From positions 344,016 through 408,015 of the forward strand of contig NZ_LGIQ01000011.1 in NCBI RefSeq assembly GCF_001187725.1: a stretch of 64,000 nt of DNA, in the 5' to 3' direction. The DNA is from Brevibacillus reuszeri. Its GTDB lineage: Bacteria > Bacillota > Bacilli > Brevibacillales > Brevibacillaceae. Position 1 is the first letter of the stretch. Every line of letters begins with the position of its first letter. A model generated the notes under the pieces. The model did not search any database and was not told the DNA's origin. It saw nothing but the letters and a program-made list of their open reading frames with translations. Below are positions 36,933 to 45,522 of the stretch, piece after piece. The position numbers and the translations under genes were made by a program.

Positions 36933-37052
36933 ATTCTCGTCTTATTCCTCTCGGGGTTTTATAACGAGCCTACACCGTACGAGCGACTTTCATCGCATAC
37001 GGCGTGCCATCAACGGAAAAGGACTCCTTTCTTCAAGAATCTTACAATGGGC
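36933..37052 (-). ncRNA. Cassette 2: group II intron 3' end (domains V and VI)
   Basis: RNA predicted to begin at 37052 with GCCCAUUGUA. Domain V (36972-37005, 34 nt) has the lower stem CCGUA/UACGG where the other copies have CCGUG/CACGG: a compensatory G-C to A-U change that supports the fold. Bulge UC, GAAA-type loop, CGC triad. Domain VI pairs CUCG/CGAG and UUAU/AUAA. Probable 3' splice site GAAU|AGC at 36933/36932. Confidence 0.85.
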
Positions 37053-37058
37053 ATTTTC

Positions 37059-37064
37059 ATGCTA
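37059..37064 (-). promoter_or_regulatory. Cassette 2 promoter, extended -10 TGATAGCAT
   Basis: TAGCAT preceded by TGA lies exactly six bases before GCCCATTGTA. No good -35. Confidence 0.6.
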
Positions 37065-37114
37065 TCAAATGCGTCTCACAAAATTCTCACAAGAGTCCTT
37101 CATAAATAAGACTG

Positions 37115-38074
37115 CTATTCTTTAATCGATTCTACATGAGTGTCGGTATTCAAATTACTGAACCTGTAACCGTCAGAACCCCAGTGAATCCCCACACTCG
37201 AGAGTGCTGCTGGAAGTGCTTCCAGTATATTGATTTTATTAAAAGGAACCATTCCCGTTAGAACTAATGCCACAGCAATATATAAAGCACTCACTGTCCC
37301 CAGACAAATAATCAGTCCGAGTGGGACATCTCTTGCAGGATTCACTGACTCTTCAGCAGCTGTGGAAATGGAATCGAAACCTGTATAGGCATAAAAAACA
37401 ATGGCTGCGCCAGACATAATTCCCGTCCATCCAAAAGGCATCATTGGCTGTAAGTTTGAGAGGTTGATGTGGCTTACGCCTAAACCAATGAATAGAAGAA
37501 TCACAGCTACTTTTATAACGACGATAAGATTATTCATCTTTGCACTTTCCGAAATACCAATAAACAAAATATACGTAACTAGCAATGTTATGCAAATGGC
37601 GGGAAGATCAACAAATCCTTGTGGATCAGCAATTCGTGATACGGTTAGCGCTTTGGGAAGGTCTATTCCTATCGAATGTAGTAATCCAACAAAAGTTGCA
37701 GACCATCCTGCTCCTACTGCACTCGCATTAATTAAATAGGCTAAAATCAGATCCCATCCGACTATCCAGGCAGTGAATTCACCGAAGGCAATATATGAGT
37801 ATGAATAGGTACTTCCCGAAACCGGAAACATGGTAGCAAGCTCTGAGTACATGAGACAGCATAACCCGCTTATGATCGCAGTTATGATAAAGGATAGGAT
37901 GATGCCTGGACCTGCCATATGTGCCCCTTGTCCAGTAGCAACAAAAATTCCTGTTCCAATCACACTCCCCATACCTAAAAGCGCCAAGTCCTTGGCCCTC
38001 AAGCTCTTTTTTAATTTACTTTGCTCCGATTCGTTCCTGATGCTTTCGAGACTTTTCTTCCTTGCTATCCTCAT
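37115..38074 (-). pseudogene. Amino-acid permease (APC family), C-terminally truncated
   Basis: A YfnA/cationic amino-acid transporter-type permease with the conserved start LKKSLRAKDLALLGMGSVIGTGIF and about eight helices. Homology ends near ALSSVGIHWG, and after 20 unrelated residues the frame stops; family members are about 460-480 aa, so roughly the last third is lost. The truncation point lies about 60 bases from the cassette 2 promoter, suggesting that arrival of the cassette region removed the 3' end. GGGGGC precedes ATG 38074. Confidence 0.75.
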
Positions 38075-38156
38075 CTTTTTATGCCCCCTGGTATGATTCA
38101 TGGATCAGTAAACGAAATCATCTTCGTGATGGATTCAAATAGATTGGATAAGGTAT

Positions 38157-39602
38157 TTATTGCATAGAAAGCTTAAAGCATACCACTTTAGGCTCCGTCA
38201 TCTCCTGAATAGCAAAGGAAATTCCCTCGCGACCAATGCCCGATCCCTTTACTCCCCCGAACGGCATCGCATCGATACGGTAATCTGAACTATCGTTAAT
38301 CATTACACCGCCAACATCAAGCTTTTGGATTGCCTGGAATGCTTTATCCAAATCTTGCGTGAAAATCCCCGCTTGCAGCCCAAAAGGGACATGATTGGCT
38401 TCATGAATCGCTGTGTCCAAATCTGAAACCTTAAAGATGGAAACCACTGGACCAAATACTTCTTCTTTCGAGATTTTGCAGTCTGAAGGTACATGAATCA
38501 ATACGGTCGGTTCATAATAGGCACCCGTTCGTTTTCCACCACAAAGCAAGGTCGCTCCTTTTTGAACCGCTTCGTTCACCCATGACTCCACTCGTTTTGC
38601 TTCATTTTCAGATATCATTGGTCCCATATCTGTTTCTTCTGATAATTTGTTTCCTACCCGGTATTGTTTCGTACGCTTGACGAACCGCTCTACAAATTCC
38701 TCAAATATTTCATTTTGCGCATAAATCCGCTGTACACCAAGACAATTTTGTCCTGCTGCCCAAAACGCCCCCGATACCGAGGAGTCTATAGCTAATTCCA
38801 AATCGGCATCCTTCATAACGATGACAGGGGAGTTCGAGCCCAATTCCATGCTCATTTTCTTTAAACCGGCTTTTTTCATGATCATTTCTCCTGTTGCTAG
38901 CCCACCGGTAAACGAGATCATTCGAATCGCTGGATGTGTAATCAATGCATCCCCTATGTCACTCGTATGTCCGGTAATAACAGAGAGTATCTTTGGTGGC
39001 AGTCCCGCCTTATCAAACGCTTCCGCTAGCAATAGCGCACTCAACGGTGTCGCTGGTGCCGGTTTTACTAGAATTGCATTCCCTGCTGCAATCGCTGGGC
39101 CCACTTTATGTGCGACAAGATTAAGCGGATCATTGAAAGGAGTAATCGCTGAGATGATTCCGATCGGAAAGCGATAATAATAGCCCACACGGTTTTCACT
39201 GCCTGGCATTTGATCAAATGAAATGGTTTCCCCATTCATTCTCCTGACTTCCTCCGCACTAATTCGGAGCGTTTCTATGCAACGCCTTACTTCTTTTCTT
39301 GCTTCCCGAATCGTTTTACTACTTTCTAGTGCGATGACGGTCGCGTATTGTTCTTTATGCTCGTAAATCCAATTAGCTGCACGATTGAGTATGGCCATAC
39401 GCTCATGAACCGGGAGTGATGCTGCGATCATTTGGCCACTTTTCGCCTCTTCAATGGCAAACTGTACATCATGCTCACTTGCGGCTGGAACCGTACCAAT
39501 CATGCTATTGTCTTGCGGATTATAAACATTCATTTCATTTTCCCGAGAAACCCACTGTCCAGCTAAAAACATCTTGTTCTTCATGAAAGTTTTCGTCATC
39601 AC
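38157..39602 (-). CDS. NAD(P)-dependent aldehyde dehydrogenase
   Basis: A 481-aa ALDH-superfamily enzyme. Catalytic Cys287 in GQNCLG and general base Glu253 in MELGSNSP are present, with the Asn of TPFNDP. GGAGGG lies upstream of a GTG/ATG pair at 39602/39599. It follows the homoserine dehydrogenase gene by 52 bases, so it probably oxidises an aldehyde from amino-acid breakdown, for example a semialdehyde; the exact substrate cannot be read. Confidence 0.88.
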   Translation of the reverse strand: MMTKTFMKNKMFLAGQWVSRENEMNVYNPQDNSMIGTVPAASEHDVQFAIEEAKSGQMIAASLPVHERMAILNRAANWIYEHKEQYATVIALESSKTIREARKEVRRCIETLRISAEEVRRMNGETISFDQMPGSENRVGYYYRFPIGIISAITPFNDPLNLVAHKVGPAIAAGNAILVKPAPATPLSALLLAEAFDKAGLPPKILSVITGHTSDIGDALITHPAIRMISFTGGLATGEMIMKKAGLKKMSMELGSNSPVIVMKDADLELAIDSSVSGAFWAAGQNCLGVQRIYAQNEIFEEFVERFVKRTKQYRVGNKLSEETDMGPMISENEAKRVESWVNEAVQKGATLLCGGKRTGAYYEPTVLIHVPSDCKISKEEVFGPVVSIFKVSDLDTAIHEANHVPFGLQAGIFTQDLDKAFQAIQKLDVGGVMINDSSDYRIDAMPFGGVKGSGIGREGISFAIQEMTEPKVVCFKLSMQ

Positions 39603-39654
39603 AACGGTAGCCCTCCGTCTCCATAATCTCTGTGTCGAACTTCAATGATCCGTT

Positions 39655-40695
39655 CTACAATTGGCTCCGGCTCATATTTAACAAATCGATGAGAATGGAA
39701 AATCCAGTCTCGGTCCGCCCTGCTCCTGCACCGATCAATGTAATAGGTCCGGCAAGGTCGCAATCGAAGGTAACAGCATTCATCGCTCCTGAAACACCGG
39801 CCAAGGCATCCGTCATTGGTATTGCCTCGAGTCCGACCTGGGCTTCGACCTGATTACCCACCCTTTTTGCTTTGGCAATCAGCTTCCAGCGTTTTCCTTC
39901 CTGCTTCGCTTGTTGAATTTGCTCAAGAGTTACATTGCGAATTCCCTCTCTTGCGACATCCTCTCTGACCAGCGGAGCATTCATGACAACATTGGCTAAA
40001 ATGACAATTTTATACAATGCGTCAAAACCGTCCACATCACTTGTCGGATCTGCCTCTGCATATCCAAGTGCTTTCGCTTGGGTTAGTGCTTCCTGGTAGG
40101 ATAACCCTTCTTCCATTTGAGAAAGAATGAAGTTGGTCGTACCATTCAAGATCTCTCTAATCTCTCGAATCTCGTTTCCGGCAAGGCTAGTGAGCGGCAT
40201 TCTGATAGCGGGAGTACCGCTCATGACAGAACCCTCGAATCCCCAGCGCACTCCATTTTTAGATGCAAGCTTACTTAATTCATGGAAAGCTAATGCAACA
40301 GGTCCTTTATTGCTCATCACGACATTCTTCCCGCATTCAAATGCAGTCTTGCAGTGGTCAATAGCGGGCTGGCCCGTGTTCACATCGGTAAATGTAATTT
40401 CAATGATGGTGTCAGCGTTGCTTTCTCGAATCGTCTGAAAGCTATCCCACCCTCTAATCAGACTAGGGCTTTCCGGATAACCGTCTAGCTTCCCCGTCTC
40501 TTTCACAACCCGAAGCACCTCTGAAATATCGAGTCCGTCGGGGTTATAAATCGAACCCTTCATCACGTCGGAGATGGCAACGATTTTGGCATCAAACCCG
40601 ATACCGTTTCGCAGCGCATCTCCTTTGTCCTTTAAAATCTCTAACAAACCTTGCCCAACTACTCCAAGACCAAGTAGTGCAATTCTCGTTGCCAT
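39655..40695 (-). CDS. Homoserine dehydrogenase (no ACT domain)
   Basis: A 346-aa enzyme with an N-terminal Rossmann nucleotide-binding motif (ALLGLGVVGQGLLEIL) and the homoserine dehydrogenase catalytic region (ILNGTTNFILSQM, GYAEADPTSDVDGFDALYK). It lacks the C-terminal ACT domain of the biosynthetic Hom, so it should be free of threonine feedback. Operon context with a PLP lyase and an aldehyde dehydrogenase points to catabolism of homoserine or methionine-type amino acids. ATG 40695 follows GGGAGTG. Confidence 0.85.
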   Translation of the reverse strand: MATRIALLGLGVVGQGLLEILKDKGDALRNGIGFDAKIVAISDVMKGSIYNPDGLDISEVLRVVKETGKLDGYPESPSLIRGWDSFQTIRESNADTIIEITFTDVNTGQPAIDHCKTAFECGKNVVMSNKGPVALAFHELSKLASKNGVRWGFEGSVMSGTPAIRMPLTSLAGNEIREIREILNGTTNFILSQMEEGLSYQEALTQAKALGYAEADPTSDVDGFDALYKIVILANVVMNAPLVREDVAREGIRNVTLEQIQQAKQEGKRWKLIAKAKRVGNQVEAQVGLEAIPMTDALAGVSGAMNAVTFDCDLAGPITLIGAGAGRTETGFSILIDLLNMSRSQL

Positions 40696-40786
40696 CTTTA
40701 GCACTCCCAACTAGAGAAATAAAGTAGGTAGTCAATTGACTACCCAATTTGTTTAGCGAATATCTTTGTAAAGCATTAAGCTCTCC

Positions 40787-41998
40787 TTAGCTTCTTAAAG
40801 ATGCTTGTGAAAGAGACTGGAAGGCTTGTTCCAAATCGGCAATTAAATCTTCCGTATCCTCGATACCAGCAGACAAACGCACAAGACCTTCTGGTATTCC
40901 CAGTGCTTTTCTTTCTTCTACCGTGCATTCCACGTGGCTCGTTGTACGCGCAGGTCCATAAGTCGTTTCAACTGCTCCGAGGTTTGCAGCACGATTGGCG
41001 TATTTCAATTTGGGAAGAACTACCCGTACCGTATCCATGCCACCTTTAAGTGAAAAGCTTAGCATGCCGCCAAATCCTCTCATCTGTTTTTTTGCAATAT
41101 CGTGATGTACATGTGTTTCCAGCCCTGGATAGAATACCTGTTCGACGAGCTCATGCTGCTCCAAATATTTGGCGATGGCCATAGCGTTCTTCGCTTGTTG
41201 CTCTACACGTAGCTTTAACGTCTTCATTCCCCTTAGCAGAAGATAAGCAGCCCAAGGATCCATTGTCGCTCCGTTAATTTCACGATAATGGTATATTTGC
41301 TCTACTAATTCATTTGAACCGCATACAACGCCACCCAATGCATCGGCATGTCCACCCAAAAATTTCGTTGCACTGTGTAGAACCAGGTCTGCCCCCAGCT
41401 GCAAAGGATTTTGATTAATTGGTGTGGCGAAAGTATTATCAACGACCACCAATGCTCCAACGGCTTTTCCCGCTTTTGCCATGCGCTCAATATCGGTAAT
41501 TTTTACAGTAGGATTTGTTGGCGTTTCCAGATAGACGATTGTACATCCTTTGGCAATTTCAGCCTCCATCTCTTCATGGTTGCCAGTATTGCACAGTGTC
41601 ACTTCAATGTTTAGCTTAGGTAGAAACTCCGAAAAAATTTTGTTCGTTCCACCATACGTATCCTTGATCGTGACAACCCGATCTCCAGGCTTTAAGAAAG
41701 TATGCAAAACGTTACTAATGGCAGCCATTCCCGTGGAGAAGCTTGTAGCCGCTTCAGCATTTTCGAGTACGCGGACTTTGTCCTCGAATGCCTGTACCGT
41801 CGGATTCGTATTTCGCCCGTAAATATGTCCAGGTCTTTTTCCTATTGCGACATCAAACCATGCATCCATATCGTCGTATGTGTAGGCGACGCTCACCACA
41901 ACAGGCACTTGTGATGCACCATGTACGAGTACTTCTTTTTCCCCTGCCCAAACTGTTTTTGTCCCAATTTGAATATCGTTAAAATTTTGATTACTCAA
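40787..41998 (-). CDS. Cys/Met-metabolism PLP enzyme (cystathionine gamma-synthase/lyase family)
   Basis: A 403-aa fold-type I PLP enzyme. The Schiff-base lysine is Lys212 in LHSATKFLGGH, and RNTNPT and the VVDNTFATP motif are typical. It could be a gamma-lyase acting on methionine or homocysteine; the sequence alone does not separate synthase from lyase. TTG 41998 is preferred because AAGGAG lies nine bases upstream, whereas the ATG at 42007 directly abuts the ribosome site. Confidence 0.82.
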   Translation of the reverse strand: MSNQNFNDIQIGTKTVWAGEKEVLVHGASQVPVVVSVAYTYDDMDAWFDVAIGKRPGHIYGRNTNPTVQAFEDKVRVLENAEAATSFSTGMAAISNVLHTFLKPGDRVVTIKDTYGGTNKIFSEFLPKLNIEVTLCNTGNHEEMEAEIAKGCTIVYLETPTNPTVKITDIERMAKAGKAVGALVVVDNTFATPINQNPLQLGADLVLHSATKFLGGHADALGGVVCGSNELVEQIYHYREINGATMDPWAAYLLLRGMKTLKLRVEQQAKNAMAIAKYLEQHELVEQVFYPGLETHVHHDIAKKQMRGFGGMLSFSLKGGMDTVRVVLPKLKYANRAANLGAVETTYGPARTTSHVECTVEERKALGIPEGLVRLSAGIEDTEDLIADLEQAFQSLSQASLRS

Positions 41999-42281
41999 GA
42001 CTGTCATCTCCTTAACTAAGAGTTTTAGGATAGAATCCATATGATTATCTTAGTGAGGTTTGGAGGTGATAACATCCAACAACCTGTATGAAGTTTGATT
42101 CCGTTTTTATGGATAAAATAGATAATTCAAAAAACAGTTAACTCTTTTTTAAAAGGATCAATTATAATGTTCTGTGTCAAATCGAAACAAGAAATAGTCC
42201 ACGTAGCAGATTATTATCAAGTTTAACGTACCTCTTTGAGTCAATATCCACTCATTCCTACTTGAAAATCAGGAGGTCATA

Positions 42282-43877
42282 ATGCCGTTAACCTTAATCG
42301 ATCTATTGCATATCCCCGTCATGCAACAAGCAAATGTTCGAACGGCCTCTTCGTCTCTGACCTCGCGTTCAATCGAAACGATATCGGTAATCGAGCTTCC
42401 AGTCGAAGATTTCATACGTAAAAACGAATTGGTCTTAACCACAGCAATCGGCTGTAATGACTCAGGGACTTTAAAGGAATTCGTTCAAGATATCATCGAA
42501 TCAGAAGCAGTTGCCTTGGCGATTGCGACAGGTCGTTATATAAAAGTAATACCGGAGGAAATCCTTCAATTGGCCGAACAACATCACTTCCCGATCATTG
42601 AAATCCCTTGGGAAATCCGTTTTGCTGATATTACGGAAGCGGTGTTAACCGAAGTGCACAATTGGCGGCAAACGAAATTTCAGCAATTTGAAGAATTGCA
42701 GAAGCAGCTGCTCCATCTATTTATTAACGGTTCCCCGCTTTCCGATGCCGCAGCATTTATCTATCAGGATTCGGGGATTCCGATTGTTATCGTCAATCAC
42801 GAGGGTGTAGTGAAGGGGAAGAGCAAAAACTCAGAACATCTTGTTCAACCAGACCTTTCTGATCCATCTATTATTCAGTACAAAATTCAATCCGCTGACA
42901 GGCTGTTCGGTTATTTACTGATGTCCCTGGATCATGAAACAACAAACCATACTAGTAACGAAAAAATAAACATGATGAGTAATATCATTGCAACACTCAC
43001 CCTGTGGTTTCAAAGGGAACATGCTGTACAGGAAGTGGAAATGCGCCTTCGAGACGATTTTGTATGGAGTCTTGCAAAAGGAGAAATCGATTCGTGGGAC
43101 ACCGTTTTTTCACGTGCGAAATCAATGGGTTACAACCTGGCTCTCCCGTATGTTTGTATGATTGGTGCGATTGAAAATGCCGAGAAATTGTACGAGAACC
43201 GTGAGAAAAAAACACTCGAAACCTCGTATGAACAATGGTTGTATTCGTTAATCAATTCAGTCGAAGAACAAATATCACTTGCTGGAAATTTCTTAAAGCG
43301 TGCAACAATGAAGACGTATCAGCAAGAACGCTTTATCATTTTTTTCGAGGTGTCCAATCTACAAGTAGAGCATTATGTGAAGCAATTTCTCGATTGTATC
43401 GAAAGTAAGCTTACACAAGCTGTACCTGGCCTCGTTTTGTCTTGGGGGATTGGTGAAAATCATGCTGGTGTCAAAACATTTCACGAAAGCTTTATTGATG
43501 CCAGAAATGCGCTTGATATCGGTTCTCGTCAAAAAGGGCCTGGTCATCGAAGCACTTATTCCAGCACCAGTTTTTATCGGGCGCTGCTCACGCTTGCCAA
43601 CAATTCGGAAATACAGGAGATTACCTACTTGACTATCGGTTCTCTGATTAAATACGAAGAACAACGCGGACTCAATCTGATTACAACGTTGAAAGCGTAT
43701 ATTCAAAATCAAGGGAATGTCAGTCAAACCGCACGGGCATTAAATTTACATCGACATACTTTACTTTATCGATTGAAGAAAATCGAAACGCTAACCAATC
43801 GATCTTTGGTTGATACAGATGACCTGTTTTTACTTGATCTAAGTTTACGATTGTGGTCAGCTAGCATAGCTCGTTAA
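42282..43877 (+). CDS. PucR-family transcriptional regulator
   Basis: A 531-aa regulator with an N-terminal PucR sensor domain (about 5-125), a GGDEF-like central domain and a C-terminal PucR helix-turn-helix (about 465-525: NQGNVSQTARALNLHRHTLLYRLKKIE). Divergent from the PLP enzyme/homoserine dehydrogenase/aldehyde dehydrogenase genes across a 240-bp intergenic region, it is the likely activator of that amino-acid catabolic operon. AGGAGG precedes ATG 42282. Confidence 0.9.
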   Translation: MPLTLIDLLHIPVMQQANVRTASSSLTSRSIETISVIELPVEDFIRKNELVLTTAIGCNDSGTLKEFVQDIIESEAVALAIATGRYIKVIPEEILQLAEQHHFPIIEIPWEIRFADITEAVLTEVHNWRQTKFQQFEELQKQLLHLFINGSPLSDAAAFIYQDSGIPIVIVNHEGVVKGKSKNSEHLVQPDLSDPSIIQYKIQSADRLFGYLLMSLDHETTNHTSNEKINMMSNIIATLTLWFQREHAVQEVEMRLRDDFVWSLAKGEIDSWDTVFSRAKSMGYNLALPYVCMIGAIENAEKLYENREKKTLETSYEQWLYSLINSVEEQISLAGNFLKRATMKTYQQERFIIFFEVSNLQVEHYVKQFLDCIESKLTQAVPGLVLSWGIGENHAGVKTFHESFIDARNALDIGSRQKGPGHRSTYSSTSFYRALLTLANNSEIQEITYLTIGSLIKYEEQRGLNLITTLKAYIQNQGNVSQTARALNLHRHTLLYRLKKIETLTNRSLVDTDDLFLLDLSLRLWSASIAR

Positions 43878-43930
43878 CTGCAAAATTACTGATAAACGGG
43901 TACCTTTTTGAAATAGTATCATGTAAAAAG

Positions 43931-43957
43931 AAAGAGGCGGTCTCCCGCCTCTTTTCG
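43931..43957 (+). terminator. Terminator after the PucR gene
   Basis: AAAGAGGCGG pairs with CCGCCTCTTT around a four-base loop and ends in TTTTC. Confidence 0.85.
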
Positions 43958-44089
43958 CTACTATGGTTCCTCTAGTATTTCACAGCCTTTGTCAATTATA
44001 TGATAGGGCTTTGCCTACACACGTTCCATATGTATTCAGTAAAAAGGCTAGATTCATCTATGCCTCCTTAGCCAATAAAGCGGGACATT

Positions 44090-44647
44090 TTAAACAAAGT
44101 ACAGATCTTCAAACGCAATCACACCATCCGAATACGAAATTTGGTTGGCTTGGAGCCTCTTGAAAATTTCATGGGAAAACTCTTCGAATGAGTTTGCAAT
44201 CACCTTTTGATAACTCATCCCCGAGTGATATTTAAAAATCTGTCCTGAGACGCCGTTTTTCCCCGGATCTACATCCAGAATCAGATGTGTGGACCCTTCA
44301 AAATCGGTAAACGGAATCCATTTTTTGCTCCAGATTAGAGGCTTGATACGGTCTTCATTGATCCAATCCACCTGTTCTTCTTCCTCAAACAAATCATTCA
44401 TCATGGACCATGTTTCGATGATAGCTGGAATAGACAAAAAGGAGTTGTACCCGATAAAAGGCACTTGCTCTTGTTGTCCATTACAAACAGACAGATAATT
44501 CCGAAAATAAATCGGTAAGTGAACGCTCAATGTGTTTTCCAAGAGGTTAATTTCATCCTCTGTCGCAGGAGGATTAACCGTAGAAAAAATCGGTTGTGAT
44601 ATCGTTTGGATTTGTTTTAAAATGTTGTCCCAGACTTCTCTCGCCAT
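44090..44647 (-). CDS. SMI1/KNR4-family protein, probable immunity protein
   Basis: A 185-aa protein of the SMI1_KNR4 (SUKH) fold: the PPATEDEINLLENTL start, PIYFRNYLSVCNGQ and the acidic WIPFTDFEG segment. In bacteria this superfamily mostly supplies immunity to polymorphic toxins. ATG 44647 has GGTGGTGA upstream. No toxin gene is visible next to it. It follows an unknown 193-aa gene by 58 bases. Confidence 0.75.
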   Translation of the reverse strand: MAREVWDNILKQIQTISQPIFSTVNPPATEDEINLLENTLSVHLPIYFRNYLSVCNGQQEQVPFIGYNSFLSIPAIIETWSMMNDLFEEEEQVDWINEDRIKPLIWSKKWIPFTDFEGSTHLILDVDPGKNGVSGQIFKYHSGMSYQKVIANSFEEFSHEIFKRLQANQISYSDGVIAFEDLYFV

Positions 44648-44705
44648 TCCTGGTTCACCACCATTCTTCCTATTTTTCATCTTAAGCATGCCATCACTGG
44701 CGGGC

Positions 44706-45287
44706 TCAAGTATTTTCAAAATGAAATTCATATTTCCCAAAGCGATTTCGGAGATTTTCGTCATGTGGGATCCACTCCGAATCACTCCAAATCGATATCC
44801 TTACGAGTTCCGACAGCTTGTCTACGGCTTGCCACGGGCTCGTAATCCCTATGAAGTCGTCAAAATCCTCCGCACTAATAGCCAAGACTTCTCGAAAACA
44901 GTCATCTTGAAGCCGCTCTTCCTTGAGACCATACTCATCTCTCGTCCACTCCGCGCAAAAGATTCTTTCGGCTTGAATGGCTCCATTTTCAAAAATCGAC
45001 AACTCAAATATTTCCTCATTGATATAACCTGCCGTCATCACTGGTTCCTCGATCAGCCGGGATAATGTTTTGCCGACCTTTTTCACAGTGCCCCATACCA
45101 AAAATTCGTTGAGCACGCTAATCCAGTTCTCGTTGCTTTGGCTTACGTACATAACAGCTATGGTTGGGTTGCCTAATACTTCGGGGTGCTCTGCACTTAG
45201 CTCCCTTAATGCTTCGACTGACTTCTCAAGGTTTTCCGACTTGATGTGCAAATTTGCGAATGATCTTCCCACAGGCTTCCTCCTCAA
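44706..45287 (-). CDS. Hypothetical protein, upstream partner of SMI1-type gene
   Basis: A 193-aa soluble acidic protein starting MRRKPVGRSFANLHIKSE, with no signal peptide or membrane helix. Family not recognised. Position directly before the SMI1-type gene and a similar acidic character suggest a second immunity-like protein; this is inference only. Confidence 0.5.
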   Translation of the reverse strand: MRRKPVGRSFANLHIKSENLEKSVEALRELSAEHPEVLGNPTIAVMYVSQSNENWISVLNEFLVWGTVKKVGKTLSRLIEEPVMTAGYINEEIFELSIFENGAIQAERIFCAEWTRDEYGLKEERLQDDCFREVLAISAEDFDDFIGITSPWQAVDKLSELVRISIWSDSEWIPHDENLRNRFGKYEFHFENT

Positions 45288-45434
45288 ACTGATTTTCTAC
45301 TAAAACTGATTCAGATTCACATCCGATAGTGTGGTTCTATGTATGTCTGTTATTTCCATTATAGTAGTCATTTTTCCTGAGTCCATCTACTTTTCCCCTG
45401 AATTTTGGAAAAACTTTTACAAAATTCTGCAACG

Positions 45435-45459
45435 AAAAAAGTTGGGCACTGGCCCAACC
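45435..45459 (-). terminator. Terminator after YcdB/YcdC-type gene 1
   Basis: GTTGGGC/GCCCAAC with a four-base loop and TTTTTT on the minus strand. Confidence 0.8.
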
Positions 45460-45522
45460 TTTCCTTCTGTTTTGGTAAAATCTACCTCACTACTGTCAAG
45501 ATGACTCATTGTCTATCCGCAA

